Source of the DNA: Caballeronia hypogeia
GTDB lineage: Bacteria > Pseudomonadota > Gammaproteobacteria > Burkholderiales > Burkholderiaceae
Assembly: GCF_001544875.2 (NCBI RefSeq)
Contig: NZ_FCOA02000004.1
Location: forward strand, 248,001 to 312,000
DNA length: 64,000 nt
Direction: 5' to 3'
In this document: positions 17,492 to 26,497 of the stretch, piece after piece
Numbering within the stretch: position 1 is the stretch's first letter
Layout: the number at the start of each line of letters is the position of its first letter
Notes under the pieces: generated by a model
What the model saw: the letters and a program-made list of their open reading frames with translations, nothing else
Told to the model about the DNA's origin: nothing
Database searches by the model: none
Translations under genes and position numbers: made by a program

Positions 17492-18410
17492 GCGCGTCCT
17501 GGTCGGCCGCGCGCAGAAACGCGGTCATCTCCTTCAGACTCTCGTTCATCTCCTCGGTCAGCCAGCGTTCGAGCTGCGCGACATCGGCATGCGCGCGCAG
17601 ATGCGGGGCCACCCAAAGCACCAGTTGACGAGGCCCCGGCGCGAAGCCGAACGGTGCCACCAGCTTGCCGGAAACGAGATCGTTCATGACGAGAAGCTGC
17701 GGCACGAGCGCGACGCCGAGTCCGCACACCGCCGCCTGAATCAGCAGATAGAAATGCTCGTAGGCGTCCTCGCTCGCGCCTGACACGGGTGCGATGTCCG
17801 TCGCCGCGAACCAGTCCGACCACGCCTCGGGGCGCGTGCGCGTGAACAGCAGCTTCGCGCGCGCGAGATCGGCGGGAAGCGCGAGGCCGATCGACTGCGC
17901 ATACTCCGGCGAGCATACCGGCCCGATCCATTCGTCGATCAGCCTGCGCGTGACGGCGTCCTTCGGCGGCGCGATGGTGCTCGCGCGAATTGCGACGCTG
18001 ATCTTGTCGCGCACGAAATCGATCTGGTCGTAGTTCATGTTGAACTTGAGCTCGGTCTGCGGATAGCGGCGGTGAAAGCCGGCAATGCGCGGAATCAGCC
18101 AGTTCATCATGATGGTCGCCGAGCACGACAGCGTGAGCGGCTCGGGCGTCAGTTGCTCGATGCTCGCGTCAATGAGGCTGAACGCGGTGGTCAGCCCTTC
18201 GGCGAGCCGCTTGCCTTCGGGCGTCGGGTCCGACGACTGCGCCGAACGCACCAGCAGCGTGAGGCCGAGCGTCTCCTCGAGCGCCTTCACCTGCCGGCTG
18301 ATCGCGCCGTGCGTGACGCACAGCTCCTGCGCCGCCAGCGTCATGCTGCGCAGGCGCGCCACGGCTTCGAACGCGCGCAGGGCGTTCAGCGAGGGGCGCG
18401 GGGTCTGCAT
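17478..18410 (-). CDS. LysR-family transcriptional regulator (GcvA-like)
   Basis: A 310-residue LysR protein with the GcvA-type N-terminus (PSLNALRAFEAVARLRSMTLAAQELCVTHGAISRQVKALEE) and a ligand-binding domain. AGGAG stands five bases before the ATG at 18410; longer upstream starts lack this. It converges on the FadR-type gene. Targets are unknown, and no gene is divergent from it at close range. Confidence 0.88.
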   Translation of the reverse strand: MQTPRPSLNALRAFEAVARLRSMTLAAQELCVTHGAISRQVKALEETLGLTLLVRSAQSSDPTPEGKRLAEGLTTAFSLIDASIEQLTPEPLTLSCSATIMMNWLIPRIAGFHRRYPQTELKFNMNYDQIDFVRDKISVAIRASTIAPPKDAVTRRLIDEWIGPVCSPEYAQSIGLALPADLARAKLLFTRTRPEAWSDWFAATDIAPVSGASEDAYEHFYLLIQAAVCGLGVALVPQLLVMNDLVSGKLVAPFGFAPGPRQLVLWVAPHLRAHADVAQLERWLTEEMNESLKEMTAFLRAADQDALRTE

Positions 18411-18681
18411 GGGGTCTCCTCCGTTGATGAGCTTGTCGATCGCTTCCATACGCGATGCGGGCAAGCCGATTGTAGACGGCGCATCACGCGCCACCGCGGT
18501 TTTTGTATCGCAATGTATCCGCATCGGCTGCCGACAAATCGCGACTCATACACGCGCTTTTCCGAAACACGCCAGATACGTCTGCTGGTTTTAATCAACA
18601 CCAAGCCGAATCGTTTTAGGTGTGTGAACCGGAGAACGACGACGGCCTTCACGACCAATTTCTTTTATCGAGGTGGGAACC

Positions 18682-18990
18682 ATGAAAGTCATTCAATCGC
18701 TCATCGTCGCTGTTGCTGTCGCGCTTCCGGCTTTTTCCTTCGCGCAGTCGAATCAGCCGGTCACTCGCGCTGAAGTTCGCGCGCAACTCGTCGAACTTCA
18801 GCGGGCAGGCTACAACCCCGCAAGCGACCAGACGCAATATCCGCAGAACATCCAGGCCGCCCAGGCGCGCGTGGACGCCGCTCACGGCATCTCCGCGTAC
18901 GGCGCGCCGGCGGGCGGCAGCTCGGCTTCCGGCGCACGCGCGGCGGACCAGAACGTGTCCGGCCTGGGCCCGGTCTACGCGCGCCCGTAA
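18682..18990 (+). CDS. DUF4148 exported protein
   Basis: A 102-residue exported protein: signal peptide MKVIQSLIVAVAVALPAFSF with AFSFAQS cleavage context, then the DUF4148 core (VTRAEVRAQLVELQRAGYNP, DQTQYPQNIQAAQARV) and a Gly/Ser/Ala-rich tail. GAGGTGGG precedes the ATG. The family is abundant and uncharacterised in Burkholderia relatives. A second member lies at 26707. A strong terminator follows. Confidence 0.85.
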   Translation: MKVIQSLIVAVAVALPAFSFAQSNQPVTRAEVRAQLVELQRAGYNPASDQTQYPQNIQAAQARVDAAHGISAYGAPAGGSSASGARAADQNVSGLGPVYARP

Positions 18991-19007
18991 GCATCCTGTC
19001 TGAAACC

Positions 19008-19050
19008 CATCGGCCCGAACGGCGCTGTCCGTTCGGGCCGATGCGCTTTT
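19008..19050 (+). terminator. Rho-independent terminator after the DUF4148 gene
   Basis: Perfect 15-bp stem (arms 19008-19022 and 19029-19043) with a six-base loop, followed by CGCTTTT. It sits 18 bases after the stop codon. Confidence 0.8.
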
Positions 19051-19255
19051 GCAAAGTCTTTTCGCCCCGAATAAAAGGCGAACGCAGGCGATACACTCAC
19101 GTCGCAGAAACGCGGTTTTTACGACACGCTACATGCACGTGAAAGACGGATCGCGGAAAATGGGTATCATCCACACCTCTTCGCGCGAATTCCGCCGAAT
19201 GTAACAACGTATCGCAATTATTTTGCGTGCGACGCCATTGATTTTCGAGGCGCTT

Positions 19256-21040
19256 ATGCCCACAGACGTAGACAACATTACCGACGAGCAGATCGCTTCG
19301 ATCGCCGATCGCCTTATCGAGGATGGCCGCAAGGCGACTCCCATGACCGTTTGGGAACAAGCGAAGGGCGGCTCGATCGTCGCCATCGCGGCTGGCCTGC
19401 AGCGCTGGCGCGACGCCCGTCAACCCGACATGCCTCAGGAGCAAGCGCCGTCCGGCCTGCCCGACGACCTCGCGGAAACGCTCGTGAACGTCGCGCGGCG
19501 GCTCTGGACGGTCTCGCGTGACGAAACCGAACGAGCGTCCGCTCAGCGCCTTTCCGTGCTGAATCAGCGGCTCTCGACGGCGCTCAACGAACGCGACGAG
19601 GCGCTCGGCGAATTCCAGAAGACCGGCGAAGAAACCGCGAAGAACCGCCAGCAGCTCACGGAAATGCAGAGCGCACTGCGTGCGTCGGAAGAGTCGGTCG
19701 TGGGCCTGCGCGACGAACTCTCGGCAGCGGCCGGGCGCGCGCAGTCCGCCGAGGCGCGCGCGGACGAAGCCGCGCAGCGCGCGACGCAGGAACAATCGCG
19801 GCTGGAAGCGGCGAATGCGTCGCTCGACGAGCAGCGGCGCGCGAACGAAGCGCTGAATGCGGCGCTTTCGGGCAAGGACGAAGACATCGCCCGGACGGCG
19901 CAGGAGCGCGATCAGGCGCGGCAGGAGCATCAGGCGCTGAACGAGACACTGTCGGGCAAGCACGAAGAGATCGCGCGCATTGCACAGGAGCGCGACGAGG
20001 CGCGCGCGCAGCACGGGCAAATGCAGGCGGCGCTGGCGGGCAAGGATGAAGAGCTCGCGCGCATCGCGCAGGAACGCGACTGGACGCGTGACGAGCACGC
20101 GCAACTGCATGAGTCGCTGTCGGGCAAGGATGAAGAGCTCGCGCGCGTCGCGCAGGAACGCGATGAAGCGCATGCGCGACACGCGGAACTGCATGCGTCG
20201 CTGTCGGGCAAGGACGAAGAGCTTGCGCGCATCGCGCAGGAACGCGATCAGGCGCGCGAGGAGCACGCCGCCTTGCGGCAGGCGTTGCAGGAGAAAGCGG
20301 AAGAAGCGCAGCGCTGGTCGCAGGATGCGAACGCGGCACACGCCCGCGCGCAGACCGCCGAAGCGCAGGCGAGCGAAAACGTCGCCCGCGTGGCCGCGCT
20401 CGAAGCCGAACTGAACGAAGCGCGCGCGGCACTGGCGACGGAACGCGAAGCTTCGGCCGCGCGTGGCGCGGAGCTGGAGACGCAGCGCGAGCAGGCGAGC
20501 CGTGTGGGCAGCGAACTGGAAGAAGCCCGCAGGCAGGTGAGCGCGATGATGGCGGAGAAGGCCGAGCAGGGCGCGGAACTCGCGCGCGTATCGAACGATG
20601 TCAACGCATTGCGCGAGCGCGCCGAAGCGGCCGAGAAAAATGCAACCGATCTCGCGAAGCGCCTGGTCGAAAAGGAGCAGGGCGAGGAGTCCGAGCTGGC
20701 TTCCCTGCAACGTCAGGTTGCGGCGCAGGCCAAGGCGCACTCGAAGGCCTACGACGACCTGCGAGCGAACGCCGAACAGTGGGTCACCTACGCGAAGGAC
20801 TTGCGCCAGCGCCTCGACGTGGCCAACGAGAAGATTCTGTTCATCGACGCCCGCAGCACCGGCGAGGTCGCGCTGATGCGCAGGCTCGCGGTGGAGCTGG
20901 AGCGCCTGAAGCCGGATCATGAACTGGTGTTCCGCGAAGCGCAGCAGAAGCTGATCGGCGACAAGATGGCGCAGCAGCTCGCGCAGAAGGGCTATCGCTA
21001 CGATCCGGCGACGGCGGTCATGTCGAAGATCGAAGGCTGA
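19256..21040 (+). CDS. KfrA-like DNA-binding coiled-coil protein
   Basis: A 594-residue protein. Residues about 8-50 (DEQIASIADRLIEDGRKATP, then MTVWEQAKGGSIVAIAAGLQ) match the KfrA N-terminal DNA-binding domain. The remainder is a very long alpha-helical coiled coil rich in Glu, Ala, Arg and Gln. It contains five tandem 28-residue repeats. KfrA proteins are best known as plasmid segregation accessory factors that bind DNA and self-associate. This copy sits among ordinary chromosomal genes with no ParAB beside it. The ATG at 19256 gives the family N-terminus; an upstream alternative does not. Confidence 0.78.
   Translation: MPTDVDNITDEQIASIADRLIEDGRKATPMTVWEQAKGGSIVAIAAGLQRWRDARQPDMPQEQAPSGLPDDLAETLVNVARRLWTVSRDETERASAQRLSVLNQRLSTALNERDEALGEFQKTGEETAKNRQQLTEMQSALRASEESVVGLRDELSAAAGRAQSAEARADEAAQRATQEQSRLEAANASLDEQRRANEALNAALSGKDEDIARTAQERDQARQEHQALNETLSGKHEEIARIAQERDEARAQHGQMQAALAGKDEELARIAQERDWTRDEHAQLHESLSGKDEELARVAQERDEAHARHAELHASLSGKDEELARIAQERDQAREEHAALRQALQEKAEEAQRWSQDANAAHARAQTAEAQASENVARVAALEAELNEARAALATEREASAARGAELETQREQASRVGSELEEARRQVSAMMAEKAEQGAELARVSNDVNALRERAEAAEKNATDLAKRLVEKEQGEESELASLQRQVAAQAKAHSKAYDDLRANAEQWVTYAKDLRQRLDVANEKILFIDARSTGEVALMRRLAVELERLKPDHELVFREAQQKLIGDKMAQQLAQKGYRYDPATAVMSKIEG
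19865..20284 (+). repeat. five tandem 84-bp repeats inside the KfrA-like gene
   Basis: Five consecutive in-frame 28-residue units, each beginning LSGKDEELARIAQERD or a close variant (first unit LSGKDEDIARTAQERD, third LAGKDEELARIAQERD) and ending in a variable EH/RH-x3-L segment. 28 is four heptads, so repeat gain or loss preserves coiled-coil register. Confidence 0.85.
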
Positions 21041-21052
21041 CGGCGACAGGCC

Positions 21053-21448
21053 ATGGAGACGCAGACCATCACCGTGTCGATCGCGCGCGACTGGCGCGAG
21101 CTCTACGACGCGATCTGGCGGCCTGACGTTTTCCCGACCTGGGCTTCGGGTCTCGCACAGTCGACGCTCGAAGACATGGGCGATCACTGGCGCGCACGCG
21201 GCCCCGAAGGCGACGTGACGATACGTTTCACCGCGCAGAATGCATTCGGCGTGATGGATCATCGCGTCGCGCTGCCGAACGGCGACGAAGTCTATGTGCC
21301 GCTGCGCGTGTATCAGAACGGCGCGGGCGCCGAAGTGGCGCTCACGCTGTTCCGCCAGCCCGGCATGTCCGATGAAAAATTCGCCGCCGACGCCGACTGG
21401 GTCCGCCGCGACCTGGCCGCGCTCGCCACGCGCTACGGCAAGCGGTGA
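21053..21448 (+). CDS. SRPBCC-fold protein (polyketide cyclase/START-like)
   Basis: A 131-residue protein. VSIARDWRELYDAIWRPDVF at the start, a middle run of beta strands (DVTIRFTAQNAFGVMDHRVA) and a long amphipathic C-terminal helix (DADWVRRDLAALATRYGK) fit the SRPBCC/START-like ligand-binding fold. No catalytic motif is evident. It starts 12 bases after the KfrA-like gene and overlaps the following AraC gene by four bases (GTGA), so the latter two are translationally coupled. Confidence 0.6.
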   Translation: METQTITVSIARDWRELYDAIWRPDVFPTWASGLAQSTLEDMGDHWRARGPEGDVTIRFTAQNAFGVMDHRVALPNGDEVYVPLRVYQNGAGAEVALTLFRQPGMSDEKFAADADWVRRDLAALATRYGKR

Positions 21449-22278
21449 AAGACGATACGAACAAGCGTCTGGACTGGGTGCGGCGCGCCGAGCCGACGCA
21501 AGGCATCGAGCGGATCGAAGCATGGTTCGGCGGCAAGGCGTACGGCCTGCATCGTCACGATACGTACGCGATCGGCCGCACGCTCGCGGGCGTGCAGAGC
21601 TTCAACTACCGGCGCGGATTGCGTCATAGCGTACCGGGCCAGACCATGGTCCTGCATCCCGACGAGCCGCACGACGGACAAGCTGGCACGATGGAAGGCT
21701 TCCGCTATCGCATGCTGTATGTCGATCCGGCGCTGATCCAGTCGATTCTCGGCGGGCGCGCCTTGCCGTTCGTCGAAGGCGGCGTGACCACGGATTCGCG
21801 CGTTTCGCGTGCGACCGAAGCGTTGCTGCAACGCACGGAAGGCGCGCTGCCGCCGCTCGAACCGCTCGAACAGCACGATGCGCTCACCGAACTCGCCCTC
21901 GCGCTCGCGGATGCATCCGGCGTGCGTATGACGCCTGCGCGTGGCGATTATGCGAGCGCCATGCGCGCGCACGAATTTCTCGACGCCAACTGCGATCGCG
22001 TCATCACACTGGATGAACTGGAACGTGTGACCGGGCGCGAGCGCTTCGGCCTGTCGCGTGACTTTCGCACGTTCTTCGGGACGAGCCCGTATCGCTATCT
22101 GACGATGCGTCGTCTCGATCTCGCACGCCGACTGATGCTGACCGGCGCGCCTCTCGCGGAGGTCGCGGCGCATGCGGGCTTCACCGATCAGAGCCACATG
22201 ACGCGCCAGTTCACGCGCGCGTTCGGCATGCCGCCCGCGCGCTGGCGTGCGGTGGCGAGCGGCGTCACGTCGCGCTGA
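21445..22278 (+). CDS. AraC-family transcriptional regulator with cupin-type sensor domain
   Basis: A 277-residue regulator: N-terminal AraC-binding cupin (GLHRHDTYAIGRTLAGVQSF, VLHPDEPHDG) and two C-terminal helix-turn-helix motifs (about 190-275, with FGTSPYRYLTMRRLDLARRLM and FTDQSHMTRQFTRAFGMPPA). The GTG start overlaps the upstream stop. A cupin gene lies 91 bases downstream and is a possible target. The effector is unknown. Confidence 0.88.
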   Translation: MKDDTNKRLDWVRRAEPTQGIERIEAWFGGKAYGLHRHDTYAIGRTLAGVQSFNYRRGLRHSVPGQTMVLHPDEPHDGQAGTMEGFRYRMLYVDPALIQSILGGRALPFVEGGVTTDSRVSRATEALLQRTEGALPPLEPLEQHDALTELALALADASGVRMTPARGDYASAMRAHEFLDANCDRVITLDELERVTGRERFGLSRDFRTFFGTSPYRYLTMRRLDLARRLMLTGAPLAEVAAHAGFTDQSHMTRQFTRAFGMPPARWRAVASGVTSR

Positions 22279-22369
22279 ACCTCTGCAAGATCGTTCAAGA
22301 CGCCCGCGATGCGCGTGCGTTAGCCTTGGCTTCGTCATTCAAACGTTCGTCACGAATACGGAGCGCATC

Positions 22370-22759
22370 ATGACTTCCATCCCTGTGTCACGCGGCCAGC
22401 GCATCGCGATCGATCCGCTCGAGAAGGCGCGCGCCATCGATCGCTTCTGGCAGCAGCGCGTGATCGCTGAAATGAACGACTATCAGTTCAAGGTCGCGCG
22501 CCTCGAAGGCGATTTCATCTGGCACAGTCACGCCGATACCGACGAGACTTTCATCGTGCTCGAAGGCGAATTGCGCATCGACTTTCGTGACGGCGCGATG
22601 CTGCTTCGCGCAGGCGAATTCGGCGTCGTGCCGAGGGGCATCGAGCACAAACCGTATGCCGCGCGCGAAGTGAAGATCATGCTGATCGAACCGCGCGGCG
22701 TGGTGAATACCGGCGACGCGCGTAACGAGCGCACTGCGGCGAACGATCTTTGGATCTGA
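22370..22759 (+). CDS. small cupin-domain protein
   Basis: A 129-residue single cupin. Motif 1 is HSHADTDETFIVLEGELRIDF and motif 2 GEFGVVPRGIEHKPY, giving the usual His/Glu metal ligands. The ATG at 22370 follows GGAG and matches family length; the frame is open further upstream without a start signal. Its function could be a dioxygenase, isomerase or binding protein and is not resolvable. Its stop codon lies in a 12-bp tandem duplication. Confidence 0.82.
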   Translation: MTSIPVSRGQRIAIDPLEKARAIDRFWQQRVIAEMNDYQFKVARLEGDFIWHSHADTDETFIVLEGELRIDFRDGAMLLRAGEFGVVPRGIEHKPYAAREVKIMLIEPRGVVNTGDARNERTAANDLWI

Positions 22760-22772
22760 GTTTGGATCTGAG
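22749..22772. repeat. 12-bp tandem duplication over a stop codon
   Basis: TTTGGATCTGAG occurs twice in direct succession (22749-22760, 22761-22772). It creates two in-frame TGA codons at the end of the cupin gene, so the protein is unaffected. Confidence 0.9.
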
Positions 22773-22838
22773 CGCCGTGCCAGCGCGACAGGCTATCATG
22801 TGCACATTTCACACGAGCCGCACGGGCTGGAGAATCTT

Positions 22839-24095
22839 ATGGCTGGACCTCAGGAAAGCGTCAGCATGGCGGTGTTCTGCGATTTCGAGAACGTCGCACT
22901 CGGCGTTCGCGACGCGAAGTACGAGAAGTTCGACATCAGGCCCGTCCTCGAACGCCTGCTGCTGAAGGGAAGCATCGTCGTCAAGAAAGCCTATTGCGAC
23001 TGGGATCGCTACAAGGGCTTCAAGGCGGCGATGCACGAGGCCAGCTTCGAGATGATCGAGATTCCGCATGTGCGTCAGTCGGGCAAGAACTCGGCCGACA
23101 TTCGTCTCGTCGTCGATGCGCTGGATCTCTGCTATACGAAGTCGCATGTCGATACCTTCGTGATCATCAGCGGCGACTCCGACTTCTCTCCGCTCGTATC
23201 GAAGCTGCGCGAGAACGCGAAGAAGGTGATCGGCGTGGGCGTCAAGCATTCGACCTCCGATCTGCTCGTCGCGAACTGCGACGAATTCATCTTCTACGAC
23301 GACCTCGTGCGCGAGCAGCAACGCGCGGCCGCCAAGCGCGAGGCGCGCGAAACGAAGCGCCCGGCGGAGGAAGACCGGCAGCCGAAGCATGAGATGGAAT
23401 CGCGCAAGTCGCAGGCCATCGCGATCGCGGTCGAAACGTTCGAGGCGCTCGCATCGGAGCGCGGCGAGAGCGGCAAGATCTGGGCCTCGGTGTTGAAGAG
23501 CGCGATCAAGCGGCGCAAGCCGGGTTTCAGCGAATCGCAATATGGTTTTCGCGCGTTCGGCAATCTGCTCGACGAAGCGCAGGCGCGTGGTCTTCTGGAA
23601 GTCGGACGCGACGATAAATCCGGCGCCTTCGTGTTTCGATCGGCGCAAGTGACGGCAGTCGATGTCAGACCCGCCGATGCGCCCGTGACCACCAGAGAGA
23701 ACGACTCGCAGCGCAATGGCGGCCGTCGCGAGAAGCGAGGCGCGCGCAAGCCGGCTCCCGTGGCGCTCGTTCAGGAACCCCTGGTCGCCGTACAGGAGCC
23801 CGCCGCCGTCGTCCACGAACCGCATGTGCCGGCGGAACCCGAGATGCCTGCGACGCCCGTCATGCCGTTGGCGCAGACTGAACCCGCGCCTGTGCCCAAG
23901 GCGAAGAAACCGGCCGCGCAGCGTCGCGCACGCAAGACCGCGGCGAAGCCAGGCGCGGATGACATGCAGCAGGTTTCTACGGAGACCGCGAGCGAAGCAC
24001 CTGCTGAAGCCGAAGCTGCGAAGAAGCCGCCGCGCAAGTCGAGCTCGCGCGCGGGACGTTCGCGTAAAGCAGTCGACAAGGAAAGCGATCAGTAA
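22839..24095 (+). CDS. NYN-domain ribonuclease-like protein with LOTUS/OST-HTH domain
   Basis: A 418-residue protein. Residues about 10-155 are a NYN (PIN-like, DUF88/LabA) domain with acidic metal ligands Asp15 (FCDFEN), Asp87 (SADIRL), Asp113 and Asp115 (SGDSDF). Residues about 190-265 (AIAIAVETFEALASERGESG, KIWASVLKSAIKRRKPGFSE) form a LOTUS/OST-HTH domain, which in relatives binds RNA. The last ~140 residues are low-complexity, Pro/Ala/Lys-rich and presumably disordered and nucleic-acid binding. The likely role is RNA cleavage or turnover. The ATG at 22839 is chosen for the GGAG upstream; an earlier in-frame GTG exists. Confidence 0.85.
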   Translation: MAGPQESVSMAVFCDFENVALGVRDAKYEKFDIRPVLERLLLKGSIVVKKAYCDWDRYKGFKAAMHEASFEMIEIPHVRQSGKNSADIRLVVDALDLCYTKSHVDTFVIISGDSDFSPLVSKLRENAKKVIGVGVKHSTSDLLVANCDEFIFYDDLVREQQRAAAKREARETKRPAEEDRQPKHEMESRKSQAIAIAVETFEALASERGESGKIWASVLKSAIKRRKPGFSESQYGFRAFGNLLDEAQARGLLEVGRDDKSGAFVFRSAQVTAVDVRPADAPVTTRENDSQRNGGRREKRGARKPAPVALVQEPLVAVQEPAAVVHEPHVPAEPEMPATPVMPLAQTEPAPVPKAKKPAAQRRARKTAAKPGADDMQQVSTETASEAPAEAEAAKKPPRKSSSRAGRSRKAVDKESDQ

Positions 24096-24454
24096 GTTAT
24101 TCGAATCAGCTCGTAAATCGATAACTATGAAATCGCTTAAACAATACGGACGACTCGATAAAAGCAATTAGAAAGTTATCCGATATTCTCCGGCGCGCGA
24201 CCTATAATCCAGACCGCGGCGCACTCACGAAACGTTCAACGGCGGCTCGCGGAGCCGCCATCTGACGAAGCCCGCGTTCATCCTTCATTCGACGTCTACC
24301 CCGACGTCGCCCGTCCAGTGACCGTTGCTGCGCGATGATGCGCAGCACGCGTCATGCTGTCCTTATCTTTTTTAATGACCTACCCGCTTCGATGAAGTAA
24401 AGGACGTGCGTTTCTTTATCAACTCAGCGCCTGACTCATTGGAAGGAGACGAAC
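24096..24454. other. intergenic region, no gene recognised
   Basis: 359 bases between the NYN gene and a secreted-protein gene. The first 90 bases are AT-richer than the surroundings. GGAAGGAG at its end is the ribosome binding site of the next gene. Nothing else is recognised: no RNA-gene structure and no clear terminator T-run. Confidence 0.5.
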
Positions 24455-25018
24455 ATGAAAAGCAAGCGTCTATTCGTTCTGTCGGCAACTGCACTGGCGC
24501 TCGTGTCCATCGGTAATATGGCATGGGCAGACGGCGGCTGTTCGAGCGCGTCATTGCGCGGTTCATATGCGTTCAGTGCGGTCGGTGAGGTGATCGGAAT
24601 TCTGGATGACGTGGGCGTGCATCCGTTCAAGACGCCGTCGGTGCTGAATGATGTCGCCATCGTGCGTTTCGATGGCGTCAGTCATTTTTCTCGTACGGAT
24701 TTCGGTACGATCAACGGCGTGCCGAAGACTCCCGACTTCAATTCGGATCAGTCCGGCGACTATACGGTGAACGCCAACTGCACCGGCACCATGACGATCA
24801 GATACACCAGCGGCGTGGTGCTCGACCTGATGATGGTGATCGCCGATAACGGCACGGTTGTCAAGGCGGTGATCGGCACGGAGACCGTGCCCGCATCGAC
24901 GCCCGCTCTCGATGGCACCACATGCGGCACCAGTTGCAAACAGGCCGTGCGAGTGAGCTTCGATGGCAAGAAGGTCTTCGATGCGCGAGATCGCGACTGG
25001 CGCACGGGCTCTCAATAG
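24455..25018 (+). CDS. exported protein of unknown function
   Basis: A 187-residue protein with a signal peptide (MKSKRLFVLSATALALVSIG, cleavage context MAWA-DGG). The mature part is beta-rich and resembles a lipocalin-like or jelly-roll fold: SLRGSYAFSAVGEV at the start, repeated GDYTVNANCTGTMTI-type strands and four cysteines, which could make two disulfides in the periplasm. GGAAGGAG precedes the ATG. I recognise the GSYAF...VGEVIG pattern from uncharacterised exported proteins of soil bacteria but no function. Confidence 0.75.
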   Translation: MKSKRLFVLSATALALVSIGNMAWADGGCSSASLRGSYAFSAVGEVIGILDDVGVHPFKTPSVLNDVAIVRFDGVSHFSRTDFGTINGVPKTPDFNSDQSGDYTVNANCTGTMTIRYTSGVVLDLMMVIADNGTVVKAVIGTETVPASTPALDGTTCGTSCKQAVRVSFDGKKVFDARDRDWRTGSQ

Positions 25019-25096
25019 GGCCTCGCAAGGCGGCTCGGGCAAACTGCACGATCGGCGACTCGGCTTGCCGCAACGTCGCATGCTGATCGTGCTGCG

Positions 25097-26497
25097 TCAT
25101 TGCTTCGCGGTGAGCGCGGAAGCATCCCGCGTCTGCGCCGCCGCTTCTTCCTCCGCACGCCAGCGCTGCCGCGACCGGTACATCGTCGCGAGCGCCAGGC
25201 GCGCCATCTTCACCCACCCCGAGCGGCGCGGGTCCGCGAGCATGCTGAGCGCGCGCGCATAGTCGAGCGTCAGGCCGGGCGTCCAGGCCATCGTCGCCGC
25301 GCGCTTGCGCACCTGCGCCGCGACCCATAGCTCGGGCGTCGTCAAGATGCGCACGAGCGGTTTCCATCCGCCACCCTTGCCCCACGCGCGCGCCGAAGCA
25401 CCTTCGATCGCCGCTTCGAGCGCGCGCGCCACCGAGCTCGAACAGTTGCGATACGTGAGGTTATACGTCGTGTCGCGGCGATACTCCTGCCAGAAGTGCG
25501 CGAGCCGCTCGGGATCATAGTTGCGGATGCGGACCTGTTGCGTCGATGGACACCATGCCCTGGATTCCGTCGCGTAATCGGGTTGATAGAGGCCGGGGAC
25601 ATCGTTGTCGCGGGTCGCGCGCAGGGTGCGCGAGAACTCGTTCCGCGAACGGTCGATCTCGACCGCCGGATAAAGGCTGATATAGACACCCTCGGGCGTT
25701 TCCAGCGCGGCATGGCCGGTGGAGATGGTGCCGTTCCTGTCGACGGCGGCTATATAGCGATCGACGATCAACTGCCTGCGCGGCTGCGACTTCGCCGTGC
25801 CGACGGGCGTCCACACGTGCACGGTCAACGCGGCTTCATCGGGTCCGGGCGGGCCGTCCCATACTGCGCCCGCGAATGGCGATGCCGTGGGCTCCTTCTC
25901 TTCCTCCACATTCTCGTCCGGCGCGCCTTCCACCGCCGGATTCGCCGCCATGCGCCGCACGCGCGCAGCGAGCAGGATCATGTTCCAGCCGCCGAAGAAC
26001 AGACCGAACGCGACGCAATACGCGACCGTGCCGGCATAGTGATCGGGATAAGGCTGATAGAAGAAGATCGCGATGGCGATTTCGAGCACGCCGCCCGCGG
26101 TCGCGAGCCGCCACCGGCGAAAGCGCACCACGCGCGCGGAGACGATCTGCAATGCGCCATCGACCAGAAAGAGCGTGCCGAAAATGAGTGCGAACGCGAA
26201 GTTGCCCTGCTCGCCGCCGAACAGCACGAGCAGTGCGGAAAGACAGAAGGTCGTACCCTTCACATAGCGCAGCTTGCGCTGGCCGCCCATGCCGGTCCAC
26301 GCTACGGCCAGCGTGGCGAGTCCTTCGAGGAGCATCACGAGTACGAAGGGAATGATCGGGAAATAGAGCGATCCGTCGAGCGCGTCGGTGAAGATCACGG
26401 CGCCCAGCGCGATGCTGAAGAGCCCCAGCGCCAGCACCGAGCGCCAGCGGGTGCGCAGATAATCGACGCCGAGAAGAATCATCACGAGACGAACCAT
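25097..26497 (-). CDS. HdeD-like membrane domain fused to a permuted papain-like domain
   Basis: A 466-residue protein. The first ~195 residues hold about six hydrophobic segments of DUF308/HdeD type (RWRSVLALGLFSIALGAVIF, LIFGTLFLVDGALQIVSARV). A charged EEEKE linker follows. The C-terminal ~240 residues contain STGHAAL (His262) and YNLTYRNCSSSVARAL (Cys352). The His-before-Cys order is that of circularly permuted papain-fold enzymes. HdeD in E. coli supports acid resistance. The second half looks like a cysteine peptidase/amidase or acyltransferase. GGAGGAAG stands before the ATG at 26497; an earlier in-frame start exists. Confidence 0.7.
   Translation of the reverse strand: MVRLVMILLGVDYLRTRWRSVLALGLFSIALGAVIFTDALDGSLYFPIIPFVLVMLLEGLATLAVAWTGMGGQRKLRYVKGTTFCLSALLVLFGGEQGNFAFALIFGTLFLVDGALQIVSARVVRFRRWRLATAGGVLEIAIAIFFYQPYPDHYAGTVAYCVAFGLFFGGWNMILLAARVRRMAANPAVEGAPDENVEEEKEPTASPFAGAVWDGPPGPDEAALTVHVWTPVGTAKSQPRRQLIVDRYIAAVDRNGTISTGHAALETPEGVYISLYPAVEIDRSRNEFSRTLRATRDNDVPGLYQPDYATESRAWCPSTQQVRIRNYDPERLAHFWQEYRRDTTYNLTYRNCSSSVARALEAAIEGASARAWGKGGGWKPLVRILTTPELWVAAQVRKRAATMAWTPGLTLDYARALSMLADPRRSGWVKMARLALATMYRSRQRWRAEEEAAAQTRDASALTAKQ

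Noticed and set aside
19097-21523. 808-codon minus-strand frame opposite the KfrA-like gene
   Set aside because: Mirror of the repeat-rich coiled-coil gene; its apparent repeats are the complement of the real ones.
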